Below are positions 8,515 through 16,848 of a stretch of 64,000 nt of DNA, one piece after another (position 1 is the stretch's first letter; every line of letters begins with the position of its first letter). This DNA is from Leeia oryzae DSM 17879. GTDB lineage: Bacteria > Pseudomonadota > Gammaproteobacteria > Burkholderiales > Leeiaceae. The DNA is taken from assembly GCF_000376945.1 (NCBI RefSeq), contig NZ_AQXU01000024.1:310001-374000 (forward strand), read 5' to 3'. A program made the translations under genes and the position numbers. Under the pieces are notes generated by a model. That model was given only the letters and a program-made list of their open reading frames with translations, did not search any database and was not told the origin of the DNA.

Positions 8515-9202
8515 GGGGAGAGCCTTGTCGCTGGTGGCCTGGTAGCAGCTTGCCGGCCAGTAACAAAATCACGATGCAGACCGCAGAAATCAGCAATACC
8601 AGCCGGTTGGCCAGCGGGTCATCTCCTGCTTGTACGGCTTCGTACACGGCGATAGACAGGGTTTGGGTTTGCCCGGGGATGCTGCCTGCCACCATCAGGG
8701 TGGCGCCGAATTCGCCCATGGCCCGGGCAAAGGCCAGCAGTACGCCAGCCAGAATGGCGCGCCAGGCCAGTGGCAGGGTGACCCGGGCAAAAATGGCCAT
8801 CGGGCCCAGTCCCAGCACCCGGGCGGCGTCTTCCAGTTGCGGGTCGGTATTTTCGAAGGCAGCGCGTGCAGATTTGAACACCAGCGGGAAAGCCACCAGA
8901 CTGGCCGCGATCACCGCCCCTTGCCAGCTAAAGACCAGCCGGATGCCCAGACTGTGTTCCAGCCAGCCGCCCAGCCAGCCTTTGCGGCCGATGAGTACCA
9001 GCAGGTAGTACCCGAGTACGGTAGGGGGCATCACCAGCGGTAGCGTCAGGATCGTATCCAGTAGCTCTTTACCCCAAAAACGGCCACGTGCCAGCAGGTA
9101 GCCTGCTGCCACGCCCAGCACCAGGTTGATGGTAGTGGCCCAGCCTGCGACTTTGAGCGACAGGCCGAGTGCGATCCAGGCGGCGTTCATGGTGTCAAAC
9201 AT
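8507..9202 (-). CDS. modB: molybdate ABC transporter permease
   Basis: 231-residue inner-membrane permease with about five hydrophobic segments and the EAA loop (EDAARVLGLGPMAIFARVTLP, near residues 125-145) that contacts ModC. PLVMPPTVLGYYLL near residue 57 and ARAMGEFGATLMVAG near 160-175 are characteristic of ModB. It is three bases downstream of modA and overlaps modC, consistent with one transcript. Confidence 0.95.
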   Translation of the reverse strand: MFDTMNAAWIALGLSLKVAGWATTINLVLGVAAGYLLARGRFWGKELLDTILTLPLVMPPTVLGYYLLVLIGRKGWLGGWLEHSLGIRLVFSWQGAVIAASLVAFPLVFKSARAAFENTDPQLEDAARVLGLGPMAIFARVTLPLAWRAILAGVLLAFARAMGEFGATLMVAGSIPGQTQTLSIAVYEAVQAGDDPLANRLVLLISAVCIVILLLAGKLLPGHQRQGSPHA

Positions 9203-9205
9203 CGG

Positions 9206-9967
9206 TCAGGGCTTGGTAAAGCCGTACTTGGCCAGAATGGCCTGCCCGCTGGCGGATTGCACAAACGTGCTAAAGCGGCTGGCCAGGTTTTTATGCTGGC
9301 TTTGGGCGATGGTGGCGATCGGGTAGGTAATAGGCTCATCCAGCGGAACGCGCAAAACCACCTTGACCTTGTCTTTCATTAGCAAGGCGTCTGTGACATA
9401 GACAAAACCGGCCTCGACTTCTGCCCGGGCAACATAGTCCAGACTCTGGCGGACGGATTGGGTATAGATGGCTTTCTTTTCCAGCTGTGGCCAGAGCTTT
9501 GCCTTGGTCAAACCGTCTTTGGCATAGCGCCCGGCGGGGACGCTGGCCGGATTGCCAAGTGCCATTTTCTGGATAGTTGGCTGGTTCAGGCCAGCTAGGG
9601 TAGTCATCTGGTAGCTGGCATCAGCCGGTACGACCAGGACAAGGCTATTACCGGCAAAACGCTTGCGGCTGCCAGCTTCCAGCAACTGCTGGGCCGCAGC
9701 CTTGTCCATGGCGTCTTCGTCGGCCGTGGCCAGCACATCAACGGGCGCACCCTGCGCAATCTGCTGGACCAGCACATCGCTTGCAGCAAAGTTAAAGACG
9801 ATTTTGTCAGCCGGATTAGCGGCTTCGAAGCTTTGCCCTAACTGGCGGAACGCATTGGTCAGGCTGGCTGCGGCAGAGACGGTCAGCGTTTCTGCGGAGA
9901 CCAGCGGGGTACAAGACAGGTACAGCAGACCGAGCAATGTATTACGTAGCAGGCGGCTTGACGGCAT
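9206..9967 (-). CDS. modA: periplasmic molybdate-binding protein
   Basis: 253-residue substrate-binding protein of the molybdate importer. It has a Sec signal peptide (to about residue 25, ending VSAE) and then TLTVSAAASLTNAFRQLG, the usual opening of mature ModA with Ser residues that bind the oxyanion. Further ModA features are NFAASDVLVQQIAQGAPVDV and the LGNPASVPAGRYAK stretch. First gene of modABCE. The start ATG at 9967 lies 20 bases downstream of the ModE-like palindrome. Confidence 0.95.
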   Translation of the reverse strand: MPSSRLLRNTLLGLLYLSCTPLVSAETLTVSAAASLTNAFRQLGQSFEAANPADKIVFNFAASDVLVQQIAQGAPVDVLATADEDAMDKAAAQQLLEAGSRKRFAGNSLVLVVPADASYQMTTLAGLNQPTIQKMALGNPASVPAGRYAKDGLTKAKLWPQLEKKAIYTQSVRQSLDYVARAEVEAGFVYVTDALLMKDKVKVVLRVPLDEPITYPIATIAQSQHKNLASRFSTFVQSASGQAILAKYGFTKP

Positions 9968-9986
9968 GGCAGACTCATCAGGAAGT

Positions 9987-10012
9987 TCGTTATGTAGTTG
10001 AGTATATAGCGA
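9987..10012. promoter_or_regulatory. ModE-type operator upstream of modA
   Basis: Imperfect palindrome TCGTTATGTA - 6 bases - TATATAGCGA; 8 of 10 arm positions pair. It closely resembles the known E. coli ModE site with its CGnTATAT half-sites six or so bases apart. It sits just before modA, the first gene of the operon that encodes ModE. The position fits repression of the mod genes under molybdate sufficiency. Confidence 0.75.
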
Positions 10013-10073
10013 TGACCGGATTTAGGAAATGACCCGCATCAAGAAAGTATTACCCTCGCGCCAGCGTGTCTGC

Positions 10074-12614
10074 TTAACGATTGGTGGGTAGCAGATGATG
10101 AAAACTCCATTTGCTGACCTCAAACAGGACGATGGCACTCGCGCCCACGGCAAAGGCGGTTAACCACTGCGCTATTGTCAGTGTGGAAAAAGCAAACAGC
10201 GTCGCCAGCGACGTAAAACGGGTAATCGCCAGCAAGATCAGCAATGACGCCCCGATGATCCAGAGAGCCAGGATATTGATGCCACCCATGGCCTTCAATA
10301 CGCCCGGTTTACTGGTGCGGCTGCTGAATATCAGTCCGGTATTGGCGCTGATCAGGGTAACGAATGCGGCGGCGCGTGCTGTTTCGGCTGGCGTGCCGTT
10401 TTTCAGCAGATACAGATACCAGAGTGCGACCTGCACGCTGCAGGCCAGCCCCAGTAGCAGGCTGAGTACCATGCTCGACAAGGCCAAGAGTGGTTCATTG
10501 GCCTTTCTGGGGGGGCGCTGCATGAGGTTTTCTGTGGGTGTTTCGGCCTCGAATACCACGGAACAGACCGGGTCAATCACCAGTTCCAGAAAGGCAATGT
10601 GGATCGGGGCCAGTATCAGCGGCAATCCGGTCAGTAGCGGGAAAATCGACAGGACGATAATCGGCACGTGCACGGCAAAGGTATACACCATGGCCTGGCG
10701 CAGATTGCGGAAGATGCGCCGCCCAAGGCGAATGGCGTCGACAATGGCGCCGAAATTGTCATCCAGCAGGACCAGGGCTGCTGCTTCCCGCGCGACATCG
10801 GTACCGCGTTTGCCCATTGCAATGCCGATATGGGCGGCTTTTAGGGCCGGCGCATCGTTGACGCCATCACCGGTCATGGCGACGACCTCGCCATTGGCCT
10901 TCAGGGCATTGACCAGCTGCAGCTTCTGCAGCGGGCTGACCCGCGCAAAGATGTCGACATGACGAATGGCCTTGGCCAGTGACTCGGCTGGCATGGTTTG
11001 TACATCGGCTCCCGTCAGCATCTGTGTGGTATCCAGGCCGGCCTGCTGGCCGATGGCCTTGGCCGTACGCGGGTGGTCACCCGTGATCATGATCACGCGG
11101 ATGCCGGCCGAACGGCATTCAGCCACCGCCGAGGGGACTTCTTGCCGCAAGGGGTCGATCAGCCCAATCAATCCCAGAAACTCGAAGTCGAAATCATGCT
11201 GGATGTCCGGCATGGTATCGCCGTGATGGCGGGCTCTGGCAATGCCCAGCACCCGCAAGCCTTGGTCTGCCAGTTGTCCGGCCTGTTTCAGGATGTGGGA
11301 TGTACGGGTTTCGTCCAGATGGCACAGGTCCAGAATGGCTTCTGGTGCCCCTTTGCTGGCGACCGTGTTGCCGGGCATGGTCTTGCTTTGCCAGAGGTGC
11401 GACATGGCCAGCAACGTGGGCGAGAGTTCATATTCGTGGGTCAGGTCCCAATCCGGATGCAGGTGCTCGGTGTTAGCGAGATAAGCATTGGCCAGACGGT
11501 GAAACGCCAGCTCCATCGGGTCATGCGGCTGCATTTCGCTGGCGAGTACGGCGTATTCCAGCAGTTCATGGAAGGCCTCCGGCAGTTCTGTGACTTGCGT
11601 CGGGTCTTGCAAGTCCAGCAGTGCATCTCCGGCAATCAGTGCTGCAACGGTCATCCGGTTCTGGGTGAGCGTACCGGTTTTGTCGACGCACAGGACGGTA
11701 GTCGCGCCCAGGGTCTCGATAGCGGACAAGTGGCGGGTGAGTACCCGTTGGGTGGCAATGCGGCGTGCGCCAAAGGCGAGAAAGACAATCAGGATGACCG
11801 GGAACTCTTGCGGCAACAAGGACATGGCCAGGGTAATGCCGGACAGCAGACCTGCCAGATAATCCCCGCGAATCCAGATAAACAGCGCCGTCAGCAGGGT
11901 ACAGACGCCCAGCCCCACAACGGTCAGCCGGCGGGTCAGCGCGGCTATTTCCTGCTTGAGTGGGGAGCTGCTGGTATCGATTGCTTGCAGGGATTGCCCG
12001 ATCTTCCCCAGTTGGGTGTACTGTCCGGTGGCCTCTACCCGGACCACCGCCTGCCCGCCTGTCAGCAAGGTGCCAGCAAACACGCTGCCCAGTTCTGTCG
12101 GGTCATCAGCCTGTTTGCTGACGGTCTCGGATTCACCGGTCAGCATCGATTCATCCAGCGCCAGCTCGTGCGCTTCCAGAATGCGCCCGTCCGCTGCCAC
12201 CCGGTCTCCTTCACTCAGCATCATCAGGTCGCCACGCACCACTTCCCGGCCGGGCAGACGTACCGGGACACCATCGCGGATTACCAGTGCTCTGGGGCTG
12301 GAGATGTCGCGCAGGGCTTCCAGTGCCCGCTCGGTACGGCGCTCCTGGATGGTGGTCACCAGCATGATGATGACCACAAACCCCAGCAGCGTCAGCGCCT
12401 CGCCAATATCGCCGATCAGCAGATAAATGCTGCCGGCGCCCAGTAGCAAAATGAACATCGGCTCGCGGATGACTTCGAGGGCAATGCGGTAAAACGAGCG
12501 TTGCTGGTCGATAGCCAGCTCATTGAATCCTTCTGCGGCTTGCAGGGCATTCGCTTCATCGGTGGTCAGGCTGGCGTGCTGGCGAGGCATGAGGGTATCC
12601 GGGCTGATGGTCAC
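10074..12614 (-). CDS. P-type (P2-like) cation-transporting ATPase
   Basis: 846-residue cation pump. The N-terminal cation-ATPase domain is at about 10-75, the A-domain TGES motif (SMLTGESETVSK) near 165, the phosphorylated Asp311 in DKTGTLTQN, and the hinge MTGDGVNDAPALK in the P domain. About ten membrane helices are arranged as in P2 pumps. The M4 motif reads LLPQEFPVIL (Gln269); P2A Ca2+ pumps have PEGL and related bacterial pumps PEEF, so a key acidic ion ligand is replaced by Gln. M6 carries LELVIDPVCSVVFE. Substrate is probably a cation, but calcium cannot be assumed. Met1 is used; Met9 is an alternative. Confidence 0.88.
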   Translation of the reverse strand: MTISPDTLMPRQHASLTTDEANALQAAEGFNELAIDQQRSFYRIALEVIREPMFILLLGAGSIYLLIGDIGEALTLLGFVVIIMLVTTIQERRTERALEALRDISSPRALVIRDGVPVRLPGREVVRGDLMMLSEGDRVAADGRILEAHELALDESMLTGESETVSKQADDPTELGSVFAGTLLTGGQAVVRVEATGQYTQLGKIGQSLQAIDTSSSPLKQEIAALTRRLTVVGLGVCTLLTALFIWIRGDYLAGLLSGITLAMSLLPQEFPVILIVFLAFGARRIATQRVLTRHLSAIETLGATTVLCVDKTGTLTQNRMTVAALIAGDALLDLQDPTQVTELPEAFHELLEYAVLASEMQPHDPMELAFHRLANAYLANTEHLHPDWDLTHEYELSPTLLAMSHLWQSKTMPGNTVASKGAPEAILDLCHLDETRTSHILKQAGQLADQGLRVLGIARARHHGDTMPDIQHDFDFEFLGLIGLIDPLRQEVPSAVAECRSAGIRVIMITGDHPRTAKAIGQQAGLDTTQMLTGADVQTMPAESLAKAIRHVDIFARVSPLQKLQLVNALKANGEVVAMTGDGVNDAPALKAAHIGIAMGKRGTDVAREAAALVLLDDNFGAIVDAIRLGRRIFRNLRQAMVYTFAVHVPIIVLSIFPLLTGLPLILAPIHIAFLELVIDPVCSVVFEAETPTENLMQRPPRKANEPLLALSSMVLSLLLGLACSVQVALWYLYLLKNGTPAETARAAAFVTLISANTGLIFSSRTSKPGVLKAMGGINILALWIIGASLLILLAITRFTSLATLFAFSTLTIAQWLTAFAVGASAIVLFEVSKWSFHHLLPTNR

Positions 12615-12718
12615 TTCAGCATAGCATCAAACCCGGAAAGCGGTTTGCGATAGCGCAAGTCTTTACATGTATTTGGTATTTATGTACCATGGTAACAAAT
12701 GAATTATGGAGAAACAGC

Positions 12719-12997
12719 ATGGCAGAAAACAAACCGATTCTGGTGGAGCGGGTACAAACAGGGGTGCGCCTGGAAAAACGGCTCCTGAAAGTCCTCAAGG
12801 GGCTGGCGGAGCACAAAGACATGTCACTCGGGGATCTGCTGGAAGGCATTTTGCTGCATGTGTTTGAAGGCAAGCAGCCGTTCTCCGAAGAAACCCTGCA
12901 GACCATTGCCAAACTCAAAGACGTCTACGGACTGGATCTGGATGCCGATGCCAGCCACCAGATGACGGATGGTCAGGAAGGGGAATCCCGTGTTTGA
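12719..12997 (+). CDS. small conserved hypothetical, ribbon-helix-helix-like
   Basis: 92-residue protein. The segment VQTGVRLEKRLLKVLKGLAEHKDMSLGDLLEGIL (residues 9-42) has the strand-helix-helix pattern of Arc/MetJ-type DNA-binding proteins, including a polar strand and a conserved small residue before helix 2. This is a shape-based guess. The ATG at 12719 follows GGAGAA; the upstream in-frame ATG has no such site. The stop overlaps the start of the next gene by eight bases, so the two are probably translated together. Confidence 0.65.
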   Translation: MAENKPILVERVQTGVRLEKRLLKVLKGLAEHKDMSLGDLLEGILLHVFEGKQPFSEETLQTIAKLKDVYGLDLDADASHQMTDGQEGESRV

Positions 12998-13448
12998 AGC
13001 CCTGCACGAACACGTGACGCATCGCATCGAACTGCCGATGCCGATCGAAGCCTGCTTCCCGTTATTTACCGCCCAAGGGGAAACCTTGTGGGTGCCCGAC
13101 TGGCACCCGGTCTACGTTTATCCGGCAGATGGTCATACGACCCAAGGAATGGTGTTTATCACCGGTCAGTGTGACGAAACTACCTACTGGACCATGGTGG
13201 ATTATGATCCGCTCCATCATTTCTCCCGCTACGCACGGGTCACGCCGGGTTCCCGGTCGGTGATGGTAGAGGTCAGGTGCGAGGCAGTGGCAGAAAATAC
13301 CACCGCTGTACAGGTCAGCTATACCCTGACCGGGCTTAGCGAAGCAGGGAACCAGAGCATTCGCACTTTTGTTGGCGATGCCTATGTGGCCATGATTGAA
13401 GAATGGCGGACACTGATTCTGGCCTGGCTGGCACGAAGCGCAGGGTAA
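12990..13448 (+). CDS. SRPBCC (START/Bet v1-like) family protein
   Basis: 152-residue helix-grip protein. VTHRIELPMPIEACFPLFTAQGETLWVPDWHPVY at the N-terminus and the long C-terminal helix (GDAYVAMIEEWRTLILAWL) match polyketide cyclase/SRPBCC proteins that bind hydrophobic ligands. The GTG at 12990 has AGGAAGGGG at 12975-12983 in good position. An ATG at 12969 in the same frame lacks a site and would lengthen the overlap with the preceding gene. Ligand unknown. Confidence 0.75.
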   Translation: MFEALHEHVTHRIELPMPIEACFPLFTAQGETLWVPDWHPVYVYPADGHTTQGMVFITGQCDETTYWTMVDYDPLHHFSRYARVTPGSRSVMVEVRCEAVAENTTAVQVSYTLTGLSEAGNQSIRTFVGDAYVAMIEEWRTLILAWLARSAG

Positions 13449-13453
13449 GTGAA

Positions 13454-14212
13454 TCAGTTTTTGCGGGAGTTAAACCCGTAACGCTGTTCGATGGCGCCGA
13501 TGGTGCCATCGTTTTCCATCTCTACCAGGATCCTGTTCAGCTGGTCTACCAGCCGGCTGGACACGCTGGGATGGCAGGCCAGATACAGTTCAACCCGGTT
13601 AAAGGTCAGTACAGGCACAATGCGGTCATCGTAAGCATTGTCTTCTACCGCACCTTGCGCCTCGAAGGGGCTGCTGGCCCAGAGATCAATGCGATTGGCG
13701 CGTAGCTTGACCGGGTTCAAGGCGTCATCAGGGGCGGTATCTACCGTAAAGCCTTTATCACGCAAGAAACTGTCCCGCACATCGGCGTTGTAGGTGCCAA
13801 TCACATACTGTCTGGCATCTTCCAGATCCGTCAGGTGAATATTGCGGTCAGCTTTGCCATACAACACCCACAGATTGAACGCCAGTGGCCCCACCCATTT
13901 GAAGTGCGGCTCTCGTTCTTTGGTGCGGGTAGTAGAAAAGACACAGGTCTGGGGTAGCTCGAAAGCCATTTTATAAGCCCGTGCCCAGGGTAGCATTTCC
14001 AGTTTGAACGGGCGTTTGGCACGGCGCATCATCTCGACCACTTTATCGGTGGCGATACCGGCAATTTTGCCGTCAATTCGCGTGTTGTAAGGCGGAGACT
14101 CCTCGGTCACCAGATGCAGGGTGTCAGCGGCCAGTGCAGGAGAGGCCAGCCCAACTGCCAGTAGACTGCTTGCCACAAGTCTGATGAAGGTTTTCAAGGC
14201 CGTACTCCCCAT
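13454..14212 (-). CDS. solitary family 3 solute-binding periplasmic protein
   Basis: About 252 residues, signal peptide ending PALAAD, then DTLHLVTEESPPYNTRIDGKIAGIATD, typical of family 3 (amino-acid-type) binding proteins. LPWARAYKMA and FSTTRTKEREPHFKWVGPL are features of the subgroup that is often encoded without transporter partners. No permease or ATPase genes are adjacent. Close paralogue of the next gene on the same strand, with matching motifs in the same order. The open frame starts at a GTG (14218); the ATG at 14212 with AGGG five bases upstream is preferred. Confidence 0.85.
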   Translation of the reverse strand: MGSTALKTFIRLVASSLLAVGLASPALAADTLHLVTEESPPYNTRIDGKIAGIATDKVVEMMRRAKRPFKLEMLPWARAYKMAFELPQTCVFSTTRTKEREPHFKWVGPLAFNLWVLYGKADRNIHLTDLEDARQYVIGTYNADVRDSFLRDKGFTVDTAPDDALNPVKLRANRIDLWASSPFEAQGAVEDNAYDDRIVPVLTFNRVELYLACHPSVSSRLVDQLNRILVEMENDGTIGAIEQRYGFNSRKN

Positions 14213-14374
14213 CTCCACCCTATTGCAGTTTGCTGCAATATCAAGTGCTTACTTTAAATCTAGTCTGATATTTGCAACTTGCAAGGATGAATGATGAGGC
14301 AGGGACGTATGACGTACACTGGCCGGCCATGCATGGCGGCATGGCCGGGTGTTAATCCAGCGGGGGGCAATCCA

Positions 14375-15118
14375 TCAGTTGCTGCGGGTTCCAAAGCCGT
14401 AGCGCTGCTCGATTGCGGCAGAGGTGCCATCCTTTTGCATTTCGCCCAGAATGCGGTTCAGCCGCGCCACCGTTCTCTCCGGCATGGCCAGGTTGCAGGC
14501 CAGATACAGCTCTGCCTTGTTAAAGGTCAGTACGGGCACGATGGTTTCTTGTGCATTCTCTGCTACCAGCACGGTTTGTGCCTTGAACGGGCTGGATACC
14601 CACAGGTCAATCCGGTTGGCCAGCAGTTTTTTCGGGTTGAGATCGTCATCGGGGGCGGCATCCACGCGGTAGCCCCGTTCCCGGAAGAAGGTATCCCCCA
14701 CGTCCGACGTATAAGTGCCGATCAGGTAAGGGCGGGCGTCTTCCAGCGTTTGCAAGTGAATGTGGCGGTCTGCCTTGCCGTACAGAATCCATTGGTTGAT
14801 GCCCAGCGGGCCGACCCAGCGAAATTTTGACTCCCGCTCCATGGTCCTGGTTGTCGAGAAGACACAGGTCTTGGGCAAATTGCTGGCCATCATGTAGGCG
14901 CGTGCCCAGGGCAGCAATTCCAGTTCATACGCCATATTCGCACGGCGCATCAATTCAATGGTTTTTTCGGTCGCAAGACCAGAGATTCTGCCGTGAACCA
15001 GGGTGTTGTAGGGCGGGTTTTCTTCGGTCACCAGATGCAGGCTGTCCGCCTGCGCCAGGCGGGTAGTGACGCCAAGTACCAGTAAGATTGTAAGGAGTAC
15101 TGAACCGCTTTTTATCAT
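14375..15118 (-). CDS. solitary family 3 solute-binding periplasmic protein (paralogue)
   Basis: 247 residues, signal peptide to about residue 24, then DSLHLVTEENPPYNTLVHGR. Shares LPWARAYMMA, CVFSTTRTMERESKFRWVGPLG and a C-terminal AAIEQRYGFGTRSN with the downstream paralogue, so the two arose by duplication. The start ATG at 15118 follows GGGGAC. Lacking transporter genes, such proteins may feed a shared permease or act as periplasmic sensors; the ligand is unknown. A spacer of about 160 bases separates the pair. Confidence 0.85.
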   Translation of the reverse strand: MIKSGSVLLTILLVLGVTTRLAQADSLHLVTEENPPYNTLVHGRISGLATEKTIELMRRANMAYELELLPWARAYMMASNLPKTCVFSTTRTMERESKFRWVGPLGINQWILYGKADRHIHLQTLEDARPYLIGTYTSDVGDTFFRERGYRVDAAPDDDLNPKKLLANRIDLWVSSPFKAQTVLVAENAQETIVPVLTFNKAELYLACNLAMPERTVARLNRILGEMQKDGTSAAIEQRYGFGTRSN

Positions 15119-15439
15119 GTCGTGTCCCCAAGGCCGTGCGGTCGAATCAGGTCAGGGAGTACTCCCGTTGACATGATGATCGCTTGCTAAACAGGCCGGG
15201 CCAGCCTGCAGGGGTGAACAGGAATAGCCCGGACATTTCTGCCTCACCCGTTGTGAAGGTGTTGGCTTTGCCGCTTGCCTGTGTGGGCAGGCAACAATGG
15301 CAGCAGGTCTTAACGGTGGGCTGCACTATATCCTAAGTTGCTGCAAAGGTCATCCGGATGACATATCAAAATGTCAATGAAGGCCCAAATACATTCAATA
15401 TCTTGCGTTATGCATGCCAGTCAGGGCCTGGGGACATAT
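15119..15439. other. intergenic region between binding-protein gene and LysR gene
   Basis: About 320 bases without a supported gene. It contains the upstream region of the 14375-15118 gene and the 3' side of the LysR gene. A small hairpin TTGCCTG / CAGGCAA occurs at 15275-15294. No promoter is clear. Confidence 0.5.
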
Positions 15440-16324
15440 CTAGCCAAGCGTGAGATGCGCCGCCAGATGGCTGAAAACGGCAGACACCCTGCGCAAATGC
15501 CGGGATTCGGTATGGGTTAACAGCCAGAGTTCAGTCTGGCATTCATCCAGCACCTCGGTAAGCTGAATCAGGTCTGTACGGCCTTGCACCAGAAACAGCG
15601 GCAAAACCCCCACCGCCAGACCATGTGTCACAAATTCGGCCACGGTCAGAATGCTGTTCACCCGATAGGTCGGCACCACTTTCGGGAAATGCTTTTTGCG
15701 CCATACCACCGACGGGTGGTCGGGCAGGGCATCATCGGGTGCAGCCCAGCAGGCCTCTGCCGCCAGGTCAGCCGTCAAGGACTGATAACCCGTGTGCCTG
15801 GCAGCAAACAGGGCCACCCGGATCGGCCCGACATGCTTGCCAACCAGATGCTGGGGCGGACGCTTGGTGGCACGAATGGCAATGTCGGCATCTCGCCGGG
15901 TCAGGCTGGCCAGCTCGTTGCCCGCATGCAGCTCGAAACTCAGTAACGGGTGCCTGGCCTGTAATGCCCCCAGTGCCGGTACCACCAGGCCATTCAAGAT
16001 ACTGTCCGTGGTGGTAATGCGGACAGACCCTGCTGCCTGCTCCGGGTGCAGCTGGGCGACAGACCTTGCGGCCTCCAGAGCGGCTTCCATTTGCTCTGCA
16101 TGGCTGGCCAGGGCTTGTGCCATTTCCAGCGGCAGATAACCCGAGCGCGAGCGTTCATACAGGCGTTGCCCCAAGCCTTTTTCGATCCGCTGGATCGTCC
16201 GGAACACGGTGGAGGCATCCACGGCCAGCCTTTCCCCTGCGCTGGCCAATGTCCCGGTTCGGTTTAAGGCCAGAATCATTTCCAGATCGGCAGCACTGAT
16301 GTTGTATTGCATTTTTGCATTCAT
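15440..16324 (-). CDS. LysR family transcriptional regulator
   Basis: 294 residues. N-terminal winged helix (LEMILALNRTGTLASAGERLAVDASTVFRTIQRIEKGLG, about 14-52) followed by a LysR substrate-binding domain from about 95. The HTH recognition helix reads DASTVFRTIQRIE. Divergently transcribed from the DoxX-GST pair with a 78-base gap, the usual arrangement for a LysR regulator and its target. The effector cannot be predicted. Confidence 0.9.
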   Translation of the reverse strand: MNAKMQYNISAADLEMILALNRTGTLASAGERLAVDASTVFRTIQRIEKGLGQRLYERSRSGYLPLEMAQALASHAEQMEAALEAARSVAQLHPEQAAGSVRITTTDSILNGLVVPALGALQARHPLLSFELHAGNELASLTRRDADIAIRATKRPPQHLVGKHVGPIRVALFAARHTGYQSLTADLAAEACWAAPDDALPDHPSVVWRKKHFPKVVPTYRVNSILTVAEFVTHGLAVGVLPLFLVQGRTDLIQLTEVLDECQTELWLLTHTESRHLRRVSAVFSHLAAHLTLG

Positions 16325-16402
16325 GGTTTGTATTGGTGCTTATTTTTATTGCAATTCAGAAACATTACATTACATGAACCCTTTGTTCAATGGAGTCATG
16401 TC

Positions 16403-16834
16403 ATGAAACATCACCTTGCCCCAAGTGCCGTCCCTAACGCAAGCGACTACGGCACCACCCTGCTGCGCCTCAGTCTCGCCGTCATGTGGATTGCCCATGC
16501 CTTACTCAAACTGCTGGTCTTTACCTTGCCCGGCACCGCGCAATTTTTTGCATCGGTCGGGTTTCCCGGTTGGCTGGCCTACCCGGTCTTTGTCATCGAA
16601 TTGCTGGGCGGTGTGGCGCTGCTGCTTGGCATCTATGCCCGTCAGGTATCCCTGGCCTTGCTGCCAGTCATGCTGGCTGCCGTATCGGTACATGCCGGTA
16701 ATGACTGGGTGCATACCAGCCCGAATGGCGGATGGGAATATCCGGTCTTCCTGAGTGTCGCTTCTGTGGTGCTGTGGTTGCTGGGCGACGGTGCATTTGC
16801 CTTGCGCCGCAGTACCCGTTTTGTCCCCGTATAA
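16403..16834 (+). CDS. DoxX family membrane protein
   Basis: 143 residues with four hydrophobic helices. TTLLRLSLAVMWIAHALLKL and FVIELLGGVALLLGIYARQ are hallmarks of DoxX proteins. Small DoxX proteins occur widely in oxidative-stress and thiol-related clusters. The ATG at 16403 has TGGAG upstream; the longer open frame from 16307 starts inside the divergent regulator's promoter region. Fourteen bases precede the GST gene, so the two are probably cotranscribed and controlled by the LysR regulator. Confidence 0.85.
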   Translation: MKHHLAPSAVPNASDYGTTLLRLSLAVMWIAHALLKLLVFTLPGTAQFFASVGFPGWLAYPVFVIELLGGVALLLGIYARQVSLALLPVMLAAVSVHAGNDWVHTSPNGGWEYPVFLSVASVVLWLLGDGAFALRRSTRFVPV

Positions 16835-16848
16835 TGAAGGAGTTCATC

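Noticed and set aside
10998-12446. 482-codon plus-strand open frame
   Set aside because: It is antisense to the P-type ATPase, Gln/His rich and without ribosome site or domain; a shadow of the real gene.
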